Below the pieces are notes generated by a model. The model saw only the letters and a list, made by a program, of their open reading frames with translations, was not told the DNA's origin and made no database searches. The translations under genes and the position numbers were made by a program. A stretch of DNA of 59,796 bases from an uncultured Geobacter sp. (GTDB taxonomy: Bacteria > Desulfobacterota > Desulfuromonadia > Geobacterales > Geobacteraceae), in assembly GCA_903925075.1 (NCBI GenBank), contig CAIYDQ010000063.1, forward strand, positions 1-59,796, read 5' to 3'. Every line of letters begins with the position of its first letter. Position 1 is the stretch's first letter. Below are positions 25,112 to 36,100 of this stretch, piece by piece.

Positions 25112-28100
25112 ATGGCGTTTGATATAGTCGGCGCAAAAAACGAAGGCTACACCGATGCGGAAATAGCGGATCACCTGGGGCAGACGCAAAACTTCAAAGT
25201 TAACGCCGCCCGCGATGAAGGCTATTCCGATCAGGAAATCATCGGGCACTTGTTGGGCAAGACCGATGTGGGGGTGGCAGGTTCCGCCCCGCCGGTCGTC
25301 GCCAGCAAGCCGGTGAAGCTCGCCGTTGGCCGCGAGTCCGGCCCGGCCATACCCCCCCTGGCGCCGCCGGTCAATCTTAGGCAGCCGATAGGAATTGCGC
25401 CGGTCGTGTCGCAGCTTTCGGACAATCCTGAAGAGGGGACGGCAGCGGCCCAATCGGTAATGCCGCAGTACATGAGGGCGTCCGAAGCACCGCCGACGCC
25501 AGGACTGGCACCCGCTGGCAAGCCTGCGCCTGCGCCGGGAATCATTGACCGCGTATGGACGGGCATCAAGAACGCCGCCACCAATGCAGTGACGCCTGAA
25601 CCCGGCACGCCTTCCATCTATGGCCGGGAAGCGACAATGCAGGACGCGAAAGACCTTGCAGCGAGTGCGGCCAAGCTGGCGATGGGGGTGGCCGATGTTT
25701 CGACCATTGGGCTACTTCATCCGCAGATCGAGAAGGCGAACCAAGCTTTGCAAAACCTGGGCGTTACCCCTTCACTCGCTCAAAGCCGGCTGCCTGAAAC
25801 TGCCGGGTCTATGGCCGGTTTCATCCTGCCGTGGGCCGCCGTATCTAAAGCCATGCCCGCTATCACCGGCATATCAAACGCGGTGCGGGCCGGCAGAATC
25901 ATCAATCAGGCGGCGACCGGCGGCGCGATAGGTGGTGCCTACGCACAGAACACCGGCGAAGACGCAATTCCGGGCGCGATAGGTGGCGCCGCCTTGGCGG
26001 GTACGGTCCAGGGCATCGCCGAACTGCCGGGCGCACTGAAGGACGCCGGCGCATGGTGGAACACCCGCAAGGAATACAACACCAACGAGGCGCGGGGCAT
26101 GATCGTCCGCGACTTCGACGGCCTGAAGGCGTCCGGCCTTTCCGACGAGCAGGCCGTCAAGGTTATGGCCGGTAAGCAGTGGTATGAAGACGCCACGCAA
26201 GGGGAAACCGCCCGGTTCAATCCTGTCGCCCGGTCCGCGATGGCCGAAGATCGGATGGACACCGAGTATGGCAGAAGAGACACGCAAACCCCTGGCGACC
26301 AACCGGCACCCGCCACCGGGGCGCCGCCGCAGCCAGTCGCCCCTATAGGTGAGCCTGCCCTTGTGCCCGAAGTCCAGCCACAGGGCAACGTTACAAGCCT
26401 GCCGGCGGAACCTGCGCCGCCGGGGATGCCGCCTCAGCCGCCGGTGTTTATCCTGGGCGGCGTGCCGCCGCTTCCTGAGTCGTTCGTGGCGCCCCACAAC
26501 ATCGCTCCCAATATCGCCGAAAGTGGGGGCGATTTGGGAGGTATATCCACGGCACCTGTTTCAGAGATTGCGTCGGTGCCTTCCGAAATATCCCCCGCAC
26601 CTCCGGTGCCCGCCGAGGTAAGCGCCCAACTTGCCGATGCTCGCAACTTTAAGTACAAGACCGACGATCACGAAAGCATGATTGAGTACGGCGAGAAGTC
26701 CGCCGACCCCTTCTATACCGACCTGTTCAGCTTCGCCTACCCCAAGGCCAAGGCGTACAACGACATCATGACCACACACAAGGGCCAGCCCGAAGGCGTC
26801 GAGTATACCAACGATGCGGGCGACCGCTACGCCTACGTTACGCCCGACGCCACAGAGGAGGAAAAATTCAGGGTCCAGTATTTCGACAAGGACGGCTTTT
26901 CTTCCCATGCCACCAGGGACACCCGCGAGCAAGCCCTTGAAGAAATGATTGACGATGGTTTCCGTACCGAAGCCAAGGGCGCCCTGGACAAGTTGAGCGG
27001 CACCCCGGAATTTCAGCGCGGCAACGAGGTATCTTCCCTGATTAGCAAGCTGAACTCCGGGGAGATCGACCACGCCGAATTCGTCCGCCGCAGGGATGCG
27101 CTTTACCAGGAAGGCGAAAAGGCGTCTAGCGCGACTGCCAACCCGCCCGCTACGCCTGATACGCCTGATATACCCGACACCGAGCCGAGAGAACCGGGCG
27201 ACTACACCCTGGCCGCAAAGCGTCCGCTGTTGACCAAAGGGGACATCAAGACCGTTGCAGACATCACCCAGGCATACAAGGACGGGAACCTTGCCTACGC
27301 TCCGGGGCGCGCTGGCGACGGCAATAAGGTGCTCTACAAGGATGTTGCTGACAAGTCCAAGGTCGATGCTTCTATGGCCGCGATACCGGCGGGTTCCAAG
27401 ATTACGGTCGGCAAGGATAAGGTCACAATTACCGTCAAAGCGCAGCCGCTGACTGAAGAGGAACAAACCTCGAATGAGGCCAAGGCGACCGAAAAACTTG
27501 CGCAGGCGGCGGCGTCTGAAAAACAGGCAAAGGAATGGTCGGCCAACGGATTCACCTCTGAAGAACTGGAACTGCGCGAGCTGACCGCCGACACGCCGGA
27601 GACTAAGGCGTTGCGTACCAAAGAACTGAACAGCGCCATGGCCGGCGCCTATAGGCGGGCGACGGCATTGCGGGAAGAAGCGACGGATTTGGCCGATGCC
27701 AAGAGCGGCGAGGCAAAGCACGTTTTCTGGTTCAACGATACGCCCGAAGCCGTTACAGAAAAGGCCGACGCCGCCGGCGCCGAACTGTTCCAGGGGCAGA
27801 CCAGGAACGAGCCGGCGGTTTACAAGGAAGCCCGTCAGATGATGAAAGGACTTGCCAAAGTAGACAAGGACTTCGCTGAAAACCCCGTATTCACCGTAAC
27901 GAAGACGACCGACAAGCAGGGTGTCCCCACCTATCGCCTTGAGTACAACAATGGGCCTTTCCACCTTTCCCTCAAGCCCGACGCCTTCGGCTTTGAAATG
28001 ACCGGCAAGGGGCCGGAAGCGGTATTGACCAAAGCGATAGACCAGGGCGAATCCGTATGGAAGGAAGGGGATCGGATCACCTTGTCGCCGGGATACCTGG

Positions 28101-31100
28101 AAGGCAAGTCCGATCAGGTCTACATCCTTCCGAGCGAGAAGCTTGCCGGGTCCGATTTCTACAGTGCCACCCCTTTTGCCGATACCCCTGGCGAAGATGC
28201 GCCCCGGCCCGGCACCGGCACCCGCGAGCCGATGGGGAACGTCCCTGGCGAAACGGCGGAAGGGGCGCAATCCCTGAAGGTCATGCGCCTGCCCGAAATC
28301 ATCAAGCTCGCCAAGGCGATCATGGGCGGCAACCCGAAGATCGTCAGGGCGATACGCAAGAACCTGAACATCCGGGGCGTGTTTTTCGCCAAGGACGGCG
28401 GCTATATCCAGGTGCGCGCCGATCTGATGCAGACGCCCGGCCAGATGGAAAAGACCGTCGCGCACGAAGTCGGCCACCTTGCCGATTACTCGCCCGACCG
28501 GGACATGGCAAGGGGGAACATCCTGGGCCATATCGCCACCCTTCACAACTACACCAAATCCATGTTGGAAGAGTACCCCGGCTCACCTAACCGCGTGATT
28601 ACGGATGCCGACCGCGACCGGTTACACAAGGAAGCGTTGAAGCAGGTTCGGGCCGAAGAGGAAAAGGGCGCCAAGACCATCATCGAAGAGATCACCAGGG
28701 AAGAACCGATCTTTGAGCAGACCGGCCTGACCCCGGAAATGGTCCTGTCGATCTGGAATTCCGTGGCCGACGCCCGCGAGGTCTACCCGGAACTTTACAA
28801 GTTCGTCGCCGGCATGACATCCGCGCAGAAGAAGGCGATCATGATCCAGGCGATGAAGGGGATGGTGGCGCCCGAACTGGCGCACCTGGGCGGCACCGGG
28901 AAACAGATAGGGACCAGGACCGTCACTGAGAAGCGCACGGTTGTGTATCCCGCGAAGAAGGCAACAGCCGCCGACATCGCGGCCCGGTTTGAGAAACTGC
29001 TGAAGGAAGAGATAGAGAAACGCGGCCTGTACGAGAAAGAGGTAATCCTGAAGGAACTGAAAGACCTGTCCTACGAGTGGCGCCCGCTGCCGCCGAACCC
29101 GCCGCCGGTCTACATGCGCTATCGGAACAAGAACACGGAACTGTACGCCGACGCGATCAGCGCCCTACTGAACTCGCCCGGATTCCTGAACCGGAAGGCA
29201 CCTTCCTTTACCAAGGCGTTTTTCTCCTACATGGAACGTAAGCCTGAATTTGAAGCGGCGTACAACGACATCCAGGCCACCCTTAACGGCGACTTCAAGG
29301 ATATGGCGAAGGGGTACGTGGACGACACCCGCGAGATGTTCCAGAGGGCGCAGGACGAGCGCAACAGGATTGCGAAGATTCCCGAACCGACGCGCAGCAT
29401 CATCGACACGCTCAGAACCCGTTTGGAAAACGAAGCATGGGCGGCAGAGAAAATAGCATTGGAAGTAGAAAAGAGGGGCAAGGCGGCGGACAAGGTAGCG
29501 ACGACGCCGCAAGAAAAAGAAGCCGCACAGACCAGGATAGCAGAGGCCCGAAGAACACGGAAACTCATTGAAGATATGGCTTACCTCCCTTCGGAAACTA
29601 AAGGCCTTATGCACGACCTGTACGACGACATCATAAACCCGGCGGCTGCTGCCGGCGTATCCGTGGAAGACTTGGGCCTATACATGAGCTTCGACCGGAT
29701 CTTGGGCGAAGAGGGCGGTAAAGCGTCCTTCAAGGGACATACCTATGAGACGGCACAGATAGCCCTTGCCAAACTGCGCGACGAGTGGAAAGGCGGCAAA
29801 TTTGACGCCGCCGAAAAGTACCGCGAGCGGTTTTTCCGAGTGTGGCGCCGGGACCAGATCTTGTCAACGCCGGGGATCGAGCACTTTTTAAAGCCCGACC
29901 AGCTTAAAGACTTCAGGGAAAATTCGTCCTATTCCCGGAACAACGTGGTGAACTACCTGGAAAAGAACTTCGGCAACAGCGCCATGGGCCGCTTCAAGGT
30001 ATACGAGCGGATAGGTAGCTTTGAGGATATCGAAAACCCGTTTGTCGCCACGGTCATTCAAGACCTGTCGCTAAGAAGGGCTATTGCGGTGAACAACGCC
30101 AAGCTTTCGCTGATGCAAACGCTTTACGATGCCGACGAAATCGAACCCGCTGAAATGCGCTATTCGGCAGACAGCAAAAAGATGGTGCCGGTTGAGCCGG
30201 GGGCGGCTCGGCAGCAAAGCCCGCTCAGAAAGTACCAGGACATTCTCTCGGTAGCGATCAAGGGTAAGGTGCATCATTTCTACGTGGACAAGGAAATCGC
30301 CCGGCTGTTCCAGTTCGATCCGGTCGTTGCCAGCAACCTTGCCAAGTTCGCGTCTGCGGTGGCGCAGCCGTTTCGGTCGATCCTTGTCACTCACAACCCT
30401 GTTTTCCAGATCAGAAACCCGATCCGCGACTTTTTGCAGACCTGGAAGCACAACCAGGAATTGGGTTTTTCCGATCTGGCACCCTTGCTGAAAACCTACG
30501 CAGAAGTATTTCCCGAAGTCAGGGAATATGCGATGAACGGCAAGGCTTCGCCGCTCATCAAGGAAATGCTAAAAAACAAGGTTCTGCCGGCGAATAGGAT
30601 CTGGTCGGTGAAAGACATGGACGCGATGGACGAGCTAAAAAGGATAGCCGATAGCTTCGTCCTGGACCCCGACGCCAACAAGGACGCGGCGGGCGCAGCC
30701 AACAGGCTCAAGAGGATATGGGACTACCTGGACCGGACGGGCAACACCACTGAGCTTTTGGGCAAGGTGGCTGGCTACAAGCACATGCGGGGCAAGGCGG
30801 GGCTTTCCGACGACGATCTGGCGATGAGAACGCGGGAAATGATCGGCACGCCCAACTGGAAGAAGAAAGGCACCTGGGCCATTGTCACCAACAACCTGTT
30901 CCTGTTCAGCACCGTCAACATTCGCGGCATCCAGGCGGGGTACAGATCGGCCAAGGCCGGGCCGGGCATGTTCACCTGGAAAACGCTTGTCGGCAACCTG
31001 CTGAACCGGGCAATGCTGAAACTTGCCGCACTTGGACTGTTGGGCTACACCGCTTCGCAGCGGGACCATTTCAAGAAGATTGTCGATAGGATACCGAACG

Positions 31101-31867
31101 CCGACAAGACCAACTACACGATCCTCCCGCTCTACATGGATAAAAACGGCAAGGCCGTGTACTGGCGGATTCCCGAAGACTACACCGGCCAGTTCTTCGG
31201 CCAAATGGCAACGGCGCTCATGGATGCCAACCTGACCGGCAAGGGTGGCGTGACGGATGCCCTGGATAGCACCAACCCATACCAGCTATCGAACTTTCTC
31301 ACCATCCCGTACATGCTGGGAAGGTACTATCTCAAGAATGAGAACACCTATGATTCCTTCTACCAGCGCAACACCCTGTCCGACGACGAGATGAAAGCCG
31401 GCGGGAAGGATGCGGCCAAGGCGCTCGCGGAAGAAACCTGGAACCAGTCCGGCCTGCAAACCCTTCACAAGTTCGACCGCAGCGCGGCCCAGCGCGACCA
31501 GGATGCCCTGGAAAAGGCGCTCAACACCTTCCCTGGCAACATGCTTGGCACCTTCCTGAAGAAATCCGACGCCGGCCTGCGGGAAGTTTACGACGAAGGG
31601 ATACAGGGCGCCCAACAGAAGGACGCCCGCGAACGCCTCGCCGCCCGGCGGACGGCGGATAAGATCGTCAACAAGGAAGAATTGACCGCCGAAGACCGGC
31701 AGGGGTGGGGACGGAAAAAGGATGCCGGCAAGAACGCCGTGCGGCACAAGGTATTCGTCAAGGAAGGCGACTACCTTCTGGATGCTTTGATCCGGTCGAA
31801 GACCAAGGGCGAGAAGCGGGCGATAGTCGATGCCGAGCAGAAACGTAAGGGCCAAAACAACCAATAA
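25112..31867 (+). CDS. giant phage protein with zinc-metallopeptidase motif (internal/ejected virion protein candidate)
   Basis: A 2251-residue multidomain protein. The N terminus carries two copies of a short EGY(T/S)D.EI...HL motif (EGYTDAEIADHLGQ; EGYSDQEIIGHLLG). A low-complexity Pro/Ala region and a Gly/Ala-rich hydrophobic segment near residues 210-300 follow. At 1118-1122 is HEVGH, within TVAHEVGHLADYSPD, a gluzincin/metzincin-type HExxH site. Around residue 1765 is FQIRNPIRDFLQTWK, a segment I associate with large polyvalent phage proteins. The C-terminal part is helical, with transmembrane-like stretches (MLKLAALGLLGYTA). Such proteins are typically packaged and ejected with the DNA. 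Exact domain limits are unknown. Confidence 0.65.
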   Translation: MAFDIVGAKNEGYTDAEIADHLGQTQNFKVNAARDEGYSDQEIIGHLLGKTDVGVAGSAPPVVASKPVKLAVGRESGPAIPPLAPPVNLRQPIGIAPVVSQLSDNPEEGTAAAQSVMPQYMRASEAPPTPGLAPAGKPAPAPGIIDRVWTGIKNAATNAVTPEPGTPSIYGREATMQDAKDLAASAAKLAMGVADVSTIGLLHPQIEKANQALQNLGVTPSLAQSRLPETAGSMAGFILPWAAVSKAMPAITGISNAVRAGRIINQAATGGAIGGAYAQNTGEDAIPGAIGGAALAGTVQGIAELPGALKDAGAWWNTRKEYNTNEARGMIVRDFDGLKASGLSDEQAVKVMAGKQWYEDATQGETARFNPVARSAMAEDRMDTEYGRRDTQTPGDQPAPATGAPPQPVAPIGEPALVPEVQPQGNVTSLPAEPAPPGMPPQPPVFILGGVPPLPESFVAPHNIAPNIAESGGDLGGISTAPVSEIASVPSEISPAPPVPAEVSAQLADARNFKYKTDDHESMIEYGEKSADPFYTDLFSFAYPKAKAYNDIMTTHKGQPEGVEYTNDAGDRYAYVTPDATEEEKFRVQYFDKDGFSSHATRDTREQALEEMIDDGFRTEAKGALDKLSGTPEFQRGNEVSSLISKLNSGEIDHAEFVRRRDALYQEGEKASSATANPPATPDTPDIPDTEPREPGDYTLAAKRPLLTKGDIKTVADITQAYKDGNLAYAPGRAGDGNKVLYKDVADKSKVDASMAAIPAGSKITVGKDKVTITVKAQPLTEEEQTSNEAKATEKLAQAAASEKQAKEWSANGFTSEELELRELTADTPETKALRTKELNSAMAGAYRRATALREEATDLADAKSGEAKHVFWFNDTPEAVTEKADAAGAELFQGQTRNEPAVYKEARQMMKGLAKVDKDFAENPVFTVTKTTDKQGVPTYRLEYNNGPFHLSLKPDAFGFEMTGKGPEAVLTKAIDQGESVWKEGDRITLSPGYLEGKSDQVYILPSEKLAGSDFYSATPFADTPGEDAPRPGTGTREPMGNVPGETAEGAQSLKVMRLPEIIKLAKAIMGGNPKIVRAIRKNLNIRGVFFAKDGGYIQVRADLMQTPGQMEKTVAHEVGHLADYSPDRDMARGNILGHIATLHNYTKSMLEEYPGSPNRVITDADRDRLHKEALKQVRAEEEKGAKTIIEEITREEPIFEQTGLTPEMVLSIWNSVADAREVYPELYKFVAGMTSAQKKAIMIQAMKGMVAPELAHLGGTGKQIGTRTVTEKRTVVYPAKKATAADIAARFEKLLKEEIEKRGLYEKEVILKELKDLSYEWRPLPPNPPPVYMRYRNKNTELYADAISALLNSPGFLNRKAPSFTKAFFSYMERKPEFEAAYNDIQATLNGDFKDMAKGYVDDTREMFQRAQDERNRIAKIPEPTRSIIDTLRTRLENEAWAAEKIALEVEKRGKAADKVATTPQEKEAAQTRIAEARRTRKLIEDMAYLPSETKGLMHDLYDDIINPAAAAGVSVEDLGLYMSFDRILGEEGGKASFKGHTYETAQIALAKLRDEWKGGKFDAAEKYRERFFRVWRRDQILSTPGIEHFLKPDQLKDFRENSSYSRNNVVNYLEKNFGNSAMGRFKVYERIGSFEDIENPFVATVIQDLSLRRAIAVNNAKLSLMQTLYDADEIEPAEMRYSADSKKMVPVEPGAARQQSPLRKYQDILSVAIKGKVHHFYVDKEIARLFQFDPVVASNLAKFASAVAQPFRSILVTHNPVFQIRNPIRDFLQTWKHNQELGFSDLAPLLKTYAEVFPEVREYAMNGKASPLIKEMLKNKVLPANRIWSVKDMDAMDELKRIADSFVLDPDANKDAAGAANRLKRIWDYLDRTGNTTELLGKVAGYKHMRGKAGLSDDDLAMRTREMIGTPNWKKKGTWAIVTNNLFLFSTVNIRGIQAGYRSAKAGPGMFTWKTLVGNLLNRAMLKLAALGLLGYTASQRDHFKKIVDRIPNADKTNYTILPLYMDKNGKAVYWRIPEDYTGQFFGQMATALMDANLTGKGGVTDALDSTNPYQLSNFLTIPYMLGRYYLKNENTYDSFYQRNTLSDDEMKAGGKDAAKALAEETWNQSGLQTLHKFDRSAAQRDQDALEKALNTFPGNMLGTFLKKSDAGLREVYDEGIQGAQQKDARERLAARRTADKIVNKEELTAEDRQGWGRKKDAGKNAVRHKVFVKEGDYLLDALIRSKTKGEKRAIVDAEQKRKGQNNQ

Positions 31868-31936
31868 GGGTGATTACCATTTACCGAGTCAAGTAAAAAG
31901 TGTATAAAAGCCTGTATATCTCATAAGGAGGATGCC

Positions 31937-32059
31937 ATGTCCAAAGGATTCCCGCAATCTACCAAAAACCCGCCTAAAGCCGCACCAACAGCGCCGAAGC
32001 AGGGGCCGAAGATGATGCCCGGTATGGGTAAAATGCCCGGCGGCAAGAAACAGTGCTGA
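31937..32059 (+). CDS. 40-residue basic, Pro/Met/Lys-rich micro-protein
   Basis: A small gene between the giant gene and the lysis region. The ATG at 31937 is 6 bases after a clear AAGGAG. The product is MSKGFPQSTKNPPKAAPTAP followed by KQGPKMMPGMGKMPGGKKQC. It is basic and probably disordered; DNA binding or a role in packaging is possible but not shown. A strong hairpin follows the stop. Confidence 0.6.
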   Translation: MSKGFPQSTKNPPKAAPTAPKQGPKMMPGMGKMPGGKKQC

Positions 32060-32067
32060 AGAACCAG

Positions 32068-32086
32068 GGGGGGCGAGGTGCCCCCC
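32068..32086 (+). terminator. GC-rich hairpin after micro-gene
   Basis: GGGGGGC (32068-32074) pairs with GCCCCCC (32080-32086) around the loop GAGGT, followed by TTTACTCT. It resembles the hairpins at 10447, 11280 and 14561. Confidence 0.55.
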
Positions 32087-32137
32087 TTTACTCTCGCCAA
32101 ATATCACAACCAAATTGATTGATTACGGGGGCGCTCT

Positions 32138-32392
32138 ATGGATAAAACCTGCATGGCCCATGATGAATTATTCGCGTCGATGTCCGCTATGACGGTCGCT
32201 GTGACGAAATTGGCGGGCGATCTTAGGTGGCTTATTTTGCTGGGAAAGTGGGGAGTAGGTTTTTTAGGCGCCACGGTTGTCCTGATCGTACCTCTTGCCT
32301 TCGCTATCGGCAGCTACCTTATCAGTATGGACAACCGAATTACCGCCCTTGAAGCGGTCCAACACCGTGTCACAGGTGTAGCGACGAGATAG
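32138..32392 (+). CDS. small membrane protein (holin-like candidate)
   Basis: An 84-residue protein with one long hydrophobic stretch (WGVGFLGATVVLIVPLAFAI and flanks, about residues 31-64). It has a short N-terminal helix and a charged C terminus (MDNRITALEAVQHRVTG) that looks coiled-coil. The size and single membrane segment fit a small phage membrane protein, perhaps an accessory holin or antiholin. The clearer lysis pair is 5 kb further on. Classification is uncertain. Confidence 0.55.
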   Translation: MDKTCMAHDELFASMSAMTVAVTKLAGDLRWLILLGKWGVGFLGATVVLIVPLAFAIGSYLISMDNRITALEAVQHRVTGVATR

Positions 32393-32404
32393 GAGAATGC
32401 GTAC

Positions 32405-32743
32405 ATGCCAGCATTGATATGCGACGTAACGATTGAGCAGGGAGCTACTTTTCAGCGGGAATTCAAGGTCACTGATAAGGGCAAGGACATAGTCGGCCTT
32501 GCCAACTTCCTCGTCAGGTCGATGCTCAGGACCAACGCCGGGGTACTGGCGGTCTCTTTCACAGTAGTCGTCACCGGGCCGCGCACGATTCTGGTCTCCC
32601 TATCAGCTACGCAGACCGCCGCGCTGCCGCCATCTACCAGCTTCAGCCACAAGTTTGATGTCGAGGCAGAATCCCCTCTCGGCGTCGTTTACCGTATCGC
32701 GCAGGGGCGGGCATCCATCTCTGCCGAACAAACCAAGCCTTAA
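32405..32743 (+). CDS. small phage tail-type protein, unknown
   Basis: A 112-residue beta-rich protein (MPALICDVTIEQGATFQREF; ASISAEQTKP) starting 12 bases after the previous stop with AGGAG upstream. The opening resembles small phage proteins with an Ig-like or baseplate-associated fold (DVTIEQGATF). No catalytic residues are seen. It precedes the tail-fibre block. Confidence 0.6.
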   Translation: MPALICDVTIEQGATFQREFKVTDKGKDIVGLANFLVRSMLRTNAGVLAVSFTVVVTGPRTILVSLSATQTAALPPSTSFSHKFDVEAESPLGVVYRIAQGRASISAEQTKP

Positions 32744-32754
32744 AGGAGACCATC

Positions 32755-33159
32755 ATGGCAATCCAACTTTCCGTAGCAGCAAGAAACGCCCGCCTCGACT
32801 CCATCGAAACGGTGGTAGGCACCTCCCCGTTCCTCCAAATCCGCACCGGAGCGCAGCCCGCCACCTGTGCCACCGCAGCCAGCGGCACCCTACTGGCGGA
32901 ACTGCCGCTGCCGTCCGACTGGATGGGTGCTGCATCTGGCGGCAGCAAAGCATTGGCGGGTTCGTGGACCGTCGCTGCCGTAGCGACGAACACCGCCGCG
33001 CATTACCGCATCGTGGACAACGCGAAAACCACCTGTCACGAACAGGGAACCGTTACGGCAACTGGCGGCGGCGGCGACCTGACCCTCGACAACGTAAGCA
33101 TCGCCACCGGCCAAACCGTGACTGTCACTAGCTTTACGAAAACCGATGGCAACGCCTAA
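32755..33159 (+). CDS. small phage protein, fibre-associated, unknown
   Basis: A 134-residue protein with a strong AAAGGAG site. It begins MAIQLSVAARNARLDSIETV, a start often seen in short phage proteins beside tail-fibre genes. The rest is Gly/Thr/Ala beta structure (TVTATGGGGDLTLDNVSIAT). The stop overlaps the next ATG (TAATG at 33157-33161), indicating coupling to the large fibre. Its role may be structural or in assembly; it is not proven. Confidence 0.6.
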   Translation: MAIQLSVAARNARLDSIETVVGTSPFLQIRTGAQPATCATAASGTLLAELPLPSDWMGAASGGSKALAGSWTVAAVATNTAAHYRIVDNAKTTCHEQGTVTATGGGGDLTLDNVSIATGQTVTVTSFTKTDGNA

Positions 33160-36100
33160 TGGCAACTCCCACTTATAGAGCGACCGGAACGAAGGTCAAC
33201 GGCACCACCTCGGTTGCCCTGAGTCAGCCTACAGGCACCGCCACGTATGACTGTCTCGTTGCCTTCATTTCGGATCGCGCTACAAGTGGGACGACCACCG
33301 CCCCGACAGGTTGGACAAGACAGGGGGGAGTCGCCGGGACAGGTGGGCGGTTCCAAGTATTCACGGCAATCAAAGGTCTAAACGGACTGACCGGAACGTC
33401 TTGGACATGGTCTTCACTGACTACCCGCTCCGAGGGCCTGATCGTCGGGTATTACAACGTCCACACGGGCACACCTCTGAATGTTGCTGTAAGCGCCAGA
33501 TTGAATGCCGCTGGCACTTTCGGCACAGATTTAATCACTCCCACAGTCAACGGGTGCATGATCGTAGCGGCCTATGCCGCTTTAGCAAGTGGCGCCACTT
33601 GGTCCGCCGAGAGTGTCGCAACTTCGCCGTCCATCACGGAGTTCTACGATGGTGCGAACTCCACCTACCTCTCCATTGCGATAGCCGAGGGCATTCAGGC
33701 AACAGCCGGATCGACCGGAGCAAGCACCGCCACGCCATCTGCGGACCAAGCAAATGCCGGTATCCTGCTGGCCCTCAACCCCAGCGTCGTAATCACAGGT
33801 TCGTACAGCAACACCCTTGCGACCGTGACGCAATCGGCGGCAGGGACGGTGGCCCTTGTCCCGCTAGTCGCCATCGTTGACGATAGTTTCAACAGGGGCG
33901 ACGTGAACCCGATAGGGGGGAGCTGGGCGACCGTCGCTGGTTATGGCGACCTCAAGATTGCCAGTAACAAGGCTGTCGGTGCAACGTCCGGGTACAACTT
34001 CGCCTACTACAATGCCGCGTATCTGTTCCCAGACCAGTACGCCCAAATCGTCGTAGGCTCTATAGGCTCCGAGATTGACATATTATTGAGGGTAGACCCT
34101 CTGACCAATACGGAATATGCGCTGTATCTCACCCCGACAAGCTGGGGTTTCTACAAGTATGTGAATGGTGCCGGTCCTACGTTCATAGGCGCAGGGCAAT
34201 CAAAGACGATCTCCGCTGGGCTGACAGTGCAATTTGCCGTATTGGGCACCAGTTTGATAGCTTTGTTCGACGGGGTAGTTGACTCATACATAGTAAGCGA
34301 CTCCACAATAACTGTCGCTGGCTTTGTGGGGCTTCTTACCAACGGCACTTCTGATTCCATCGACAGCGTCTATGCCGGGGTAATCCCGAGGAAGGGCGCT
34401 CAGGCGGCGACCCTTGCTACGCTTACGCAATCAGCGGCAGGGACGGTCGTTGCCCCTCCCGCCAGTACAGTAACCGACAGTTTCGCCCGAGCAAACGTCA
34501 ACCCCATTGCGGGGAACTGGACGACTTTCTTCGGCCTAAGCCCTTGCCAGATCATCGACAACAACCTTGCGGGCACTGCCGATTCAACGTCCAACACCGT
34601 CTATTGGAACGCCAATTCCTTTAACGCCAACCAGTTTGCGGAATGTACGTTCTCGAATCTGACCGATTCTGGCGTTTGTTGCAGGATGGACACTGTAGCT
34701 GGAACCTTTTACTGGCTGGGAGTCTACGCAGATCACATAGCTTTATTCTTCAGAGATGGGGGCGGCACTTACAACAACATCGGTGGGTCCATTTCAGACA
34801 CTTGGAGCGCCGGCAAGCTCTATCGCCTAGAATGTTTCGGCACCAGCATAAGAACCTACATCGACGGGGTTTTGCAGCATGACATAGTTGATAGCTCCTG
34901 TACTGCCGGGAGAGTCGGCGTCAGGATGTATTATGACGTAGACAGGATGAATTACTGGAAGGCGGGCAATCTCGCAAGTAGTTCAGCAATACTGGATACC
35001 TTTCACAGGGCAGACGCCAACCCTGCGGGCGGTAACTGGACGACTGTACCCGGTTGCTATCCGTTAAAGACTATCGGCAACGAGTGCGCGGCGACTTCCA
35101 GCAGTAACCTGAACATAGCTTACTGGAACGCCGATACCTTCTACGACGATCAATGGGTGGAATGTACGTTCTCGGCTTTGCATGATTCCGGGCCGTGCGC
35201 CCGTATGTCTACCGATGCTTTGTATTGCTACTTCTTCGATGTTTATACCACTTACCCGGAAGTACACCGAGTAGTCAACGGTGTTTTCACAAAGATAAGC
35301 ACTTCCATTTATTGCCCTTGGGCATCCTCAAATGTCTACCGCCTAGAGTGCATAGGCTCGCATGTAAGAGCCTATATCAACGGTGCGCTGGTATTTGACT
35401 ATGACGATCAGGACGCTAACGCCCTAACATCCGGTCGAGTCGGCATGTTCATGTATGACGGCACCGACCGGATGAACTACTGGGCGGGGGGTAGTGACGC
35501 GGGGGTAGTCGCATCTCTCGATGACAACTTCTATCGGGCGAACGCCAACCCCATCGGCAGCCCATGGGCAACTAAAACGCCCTATTCCGCCATACAGCTT
35601 TTGAGCGATCAGGCCCGAGGCACCAACGCCACCGGGTACAGCTTCGCCCGCTGGGATACCCTTCTCGTCCCCGATCAGTACGCCCAAATAGTCGTTGGCA
35701 ATCTTACAGGTGAAATAGACATCGCTCTAAGGGTCCAGTCAAGGGCCGCCACTACCGCGTATATGATGTCTATTACCCCGACCGGATGGCAATTCGGGAA
35801 GTTCCTGAACGGCTCCATAACGCTTGACACATTCCAGACGAAAACCATAACGACAGGCATGGCGGTACTATTCGCTGTCGTAGGCAACACCTTGATTGCT
35901 ATCTTCGACGGCGTGCATGACGCGCATACCGCCACCGACACCAGCATACCCGCTCCCGGCTACATCGGCATGGTGATATACGGAACATCCGATTCCGTCA
36001 ACAGCATCAGCGGCGGCATTGTTGAGAGGATAGGAGAGCAGGCAGTAACCCTCGCAGGGCTGGCACAGTCAGCGGCGGGTACGGTGGCAAGCGGCTACAC

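Noticed and set aside
26561..28546. 661-residue - strand open frame opposite the giant protein gene
   Set aside because: It has shadow-type composition, lies wholly inside a supported gene, and has no ribosome site or recognisable motif.
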